Assembly (NCBI GenBank): GCA_958295495.1
Contig: OY282352.1
Span: 1,798,001 to 1,862,000 of the forward strand
Origin: an uncultured Latescibacterota bacterium
GTDB lineage: Bacteria > Latescibacterota > UBA2968 > UBA8231
Direction: 5' to 3'
DNA length: 64,000 nucleotides
Positions 62,544 through 64,000 of the stretch are shown here, in pieces; the stretch's first letter is position 1, and each line of letters begins with the position of its first letter. Both the position numbers and the translations under genes were made by a program. The notes under the pieces are model-generated. The model saw nothing but the letters and a program-made list of their open reading frames with translations, was not told where the DNA came from and made no database searches.

Positions 62544-63155
62544 ATGGAAATAGACCTTAATCACCGATTAAAAGGCGTCAACTACATCGAATCGCCCAAC
62601 CAAGGCGGCCCTTTTGCCCCGGGCGCACCCGACGCGATCATCATTCACTTTACGGCCACAGCCAGCGCCGAGTCGGCCATCTATACCCTCTGCGACGACA
62701 AGCGCGAAAACAAGGTCTCGGCCCATCTAGTGGTGGCTCGCGACGGCGCAGTGACGCAGTTGTTGCCCTTCGACATCATTGGCTGGCACGCTGGCGTGAG
62801 CAAGTGGGGGACGCGCTCCGGGTTCAACAAGTATGCGCTCGGCATCGAGGTCGATAACGCCGGCCAGCTTTGCGAGCGCGATGGCCGCTACGAGTCGTGG
62901 TTTGGGCAGCTATACCCGCCCGATGAGGTGATGCGGGGCGTACATCGCAACCAATCGGAGGCATCCTACTGGCACCGCTACCCAAGCGAACAGCTCGCGG
63001 TTGTCGAGGCGATTTGCGCCGCGCTGATCCAACGCTACGGCATCCAGTACATTCTCGGCCACGAGGAAATTGCCCCCTCCCGCAAGGTCGATCCCGGCCC
63101 AGCTTTCCCCCTCGATTCCATGCGCACCCGGCTCTGCGGCCGACCCCTTGCCTAG
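62544..63155 (+). CDS. N-acetylmuramoyl-L-alanine amidase (Amidase_2)
   Basis: A 203-aa T7-lysozyme/AmiD-like zinc amidase. 'PDAIIIHFTATASAESAIYT' has the first zinc histidine, 'VSAHLVVARDGAVTQLLPFD' the usual strand pair, 'IGWHAGVSKWGTRSGFNKYA' the loop with 'LGIEVDNAG', and 'ILGHEEIAPSRKVDPGPAFP' the last histidine and metal-site residues. No signal peptide is visible, so it may act in the cytoplasm on recycled muropeptides or be exported otherwise. The start is ATG 62544; the long upstream extension is antisense to the squalene synthase. Confidence 0.92.
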   Translation: MEIDLNHRLKGVNYIESPNQGGPFAPGAPDAIIIHFTATASAESAIYTLCDDKRENKVSAHLVVARDGAVTQLLPFDIIGWHAGVSKWGTRSGFNKYALGIEVDNAGQLCERDGRYESWFGQLYPPDEVMRGVHRNQSEASYWHRYPSEQLAVVEAICAALIQRYGIQYILGHEEIAPSRKVDPGPAFPLDSMRTRLCGRPLA

Positions 63156-63265
63156 GGATATAGACGTAGATCTCCGGCAATTGAGACGCGGCAGTAGCTG
63201 CTTTTCCCTGTTGATCCTTTCGGTTATATTCGCCCTTTCCCCTCTAACCCGGAGACGCGAAACTT

Positions 63266-64000
63266 TTGGCAGTGCCCGCCATTGATGTCCGCGAATTGAG
63301 CAAGACCTATGCGGTCCCCGTGCGCGAGGGCGGCTTGGCCGCGGCAATCAAGAGCCTAGTACAGCGCCAGACGCGCCAAGTCGAGGCCGTCAAGAAGATC
63401 AGCTTTGAGGTCGCTCCCGGCGAAATCGTCGGCTTTTTAGGGCCTAATGGCGCGGGCAAGACCACCAGTCTCAAGATGCTTTCGGGCCTCCTGTATCCCT
63501 CTGGCGGGCAAGGTCGAGTCCTCGGTTTTGAGCCGTTCAAAAGGCAGCGCGACTTCCTCCGCCAGATCACCTTGGTGATGGGCAATCGCAACCAGCTACT
63601 CTGGGATATTCCCGTAATCGACTCCTTTGAGCGCAATCGGGCCATCTACCGCCTCGAAAGAAGCGCGTATCAGCAGATCGTCGAAGAGTTGACTGAACTC
63701 CTCGACTTAGGTGTTCTCCTCGACAAGCCCGTGCGCAACCTCTCCTTGGGCGAGCGCATGAAATGCGAAGTCGCCGCCGCGCTCCTGCACAAGCCGCAAG
63801 TCCTCTTCCTCGACGAGCCAACCATCGGCCTCGACGTGACCATGCAGCGCCGGATCCGCGCCTTTTTAACCGAATACAATCAGCGCTACGGAGCCACCGT
63901 GCTCCTCACCAGCCACTACATGGCCGACGTCGAGGCGCTGTGTAAACGAGTGGTGGTCATCCACCACGGCCTACTGCTCTTTGACGGCCAGCTCACCGAG
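63266..64000 (+). CDS. ABC-2-type transporter ATP-binding protein (COG4586-like), 3' end outside window
   Basis: The frame is open to the window end (245 codons). 'AIDVRELSKTY', an inserted segment before 'VEAVKKISFEVAPGEIVGFL', Walker A GPNGAGKTT, signature NLSLGERMKCEVAAALL and Walker B VLFLDEPTIGLD identify an ABC ATPase of the COG4586 kind, which works with ABC-2-type permeases. The start is TTG 63266 (GGAG eleven bases before) or GTG 63272; neither is certain. The permeases should follow just beyond the edge. Confidence 0.9.
   Translation, partial: MAVPAIDVRELSKTYAVPVREGGLAAAIKSLVQRQTRQVEAVKKISFEVAPGEIVGFLGPNGAGKTTSLKMLSGLLYPSGGQGRVLGFEPFKRQRDFLRQITLVMGNRNQLLWDIPVIDSFERNRAIYRLERSAYQQIVEELTELLDLGVLLDKPVRNLSLGERMKCEVAAALLHKPQVLFLDEPTIGLDVTMQRRIRAFLTEYNQRYGATVLLTSHYMADVEALCKRVVVIHHGLLLFDGQLTE

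Noticed and set aside
1..64000. CRISPR arrays, tRNA or rRNA genes
   Set aside because: No regularly spaced repeats, cloverleaf with conserved arms, or rRNA-like conserved segments were noticed on either strand.

Overview
The window is GC-rich bacterial chromosome. Five Fe(II)/2-oxoglutarate oxygenases (four PhyH-type, one TauD-type), two sulfatases, ankyrin-tailed PQQ dehydrogenases and two secreted proteins ending in the 'YPNPFNS' FlgD-like/type IX-type C-terminal domain suggest an uncultured FCB/PVC-neighbourhood lineage (Latescibacterota- or Poribacteria-like, often sponge- or particle-associated). That placement is inference from gene content. No rRNA, tRNA or CRISPR array was seen.

Layout. 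1-6.5 kb: a partial Gfo/Idh/MocA oxidoreductase, three PhyH dioxygenases around a divergent promoter, and a packed minus-strand operon (sulfotransferase, TIM-barrel isomerase, DUF1015). 6.6-11.8 kb: a minus-strand operon of LolA-like protein, two FtsX permeases, a LolD/MacB-type ATPase and an outer-membrane barrel, ending at a good terminator; it looks like a self-contained inner-to-outer-membrane lipid or lipoprotein route. 12.1-13.3 kb: fabV. 13.4-20.6 kb: a partly AT-rich defence island with an SF2 helicase, the tail of a dead type ISP restriction enzyme, a cytosine-5 methyltransferase and a MORC-like GHKL ATPase fused to a PD-(D/E)XK nuclease. The ATPase-nuclease gene is split by a 1166-bp IS4-family element with an 8-bp target duplication; removing the element restores the frame exactly.

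20.6-28.9 kb is a graveyard mixing intact and broken genes: Gfo/Idh fragment, DUF481 protein, CRTAC1-like FG-GAP protein, truncated TPR protein, dead enolase-superfamily gene, a large DUF6785-type membrane protein, a mutarotase-fold protein and a shortened family-5 solute-binding protein. 29.0-34.6 kb: a 1007-aa FG-GAP protein with sorting tail, a secreted metallophosphoesterase and a TauD-type oxygenase. 34.6-43.6 kb: three tandem secreted PQQ dehydrogenases with C-terminal ankyrin repeats, plus a remnant that records how the array duplicated. 43.6-51.8 kb: NAD-dependent epimerase, PhyH, sulfatase, cyclopropane-fatty-acid synthase, MOSC protein, vanadium haloperoxidase-like protein and a Spy-like protein.

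52.0-57.1 kb is a second accessory island: a broken HsdR_N-type nuclease, a YwgA-like protein and an HD-domain dNTPase-like gene split by a 2.06-kb composite insertion (second IS copy + arylsulfotransferase fragment + end of a related IS) inside one target duplication. 57.4-64.0 kb: second sulfatase, a copper-delivery pair (SCO1, PCu(A)C) with a 52-aa coupled ORF, an amidohydrolase, a squalene/phytoene synthase, an N-acetylmuramoyl-alanine amidase and a partial ABC-2 ATPase.

Most intact genes concern outer-membrane and secreted functions and small-molecule oxidation. The two islands are mobile or defence DNA in visible decay.
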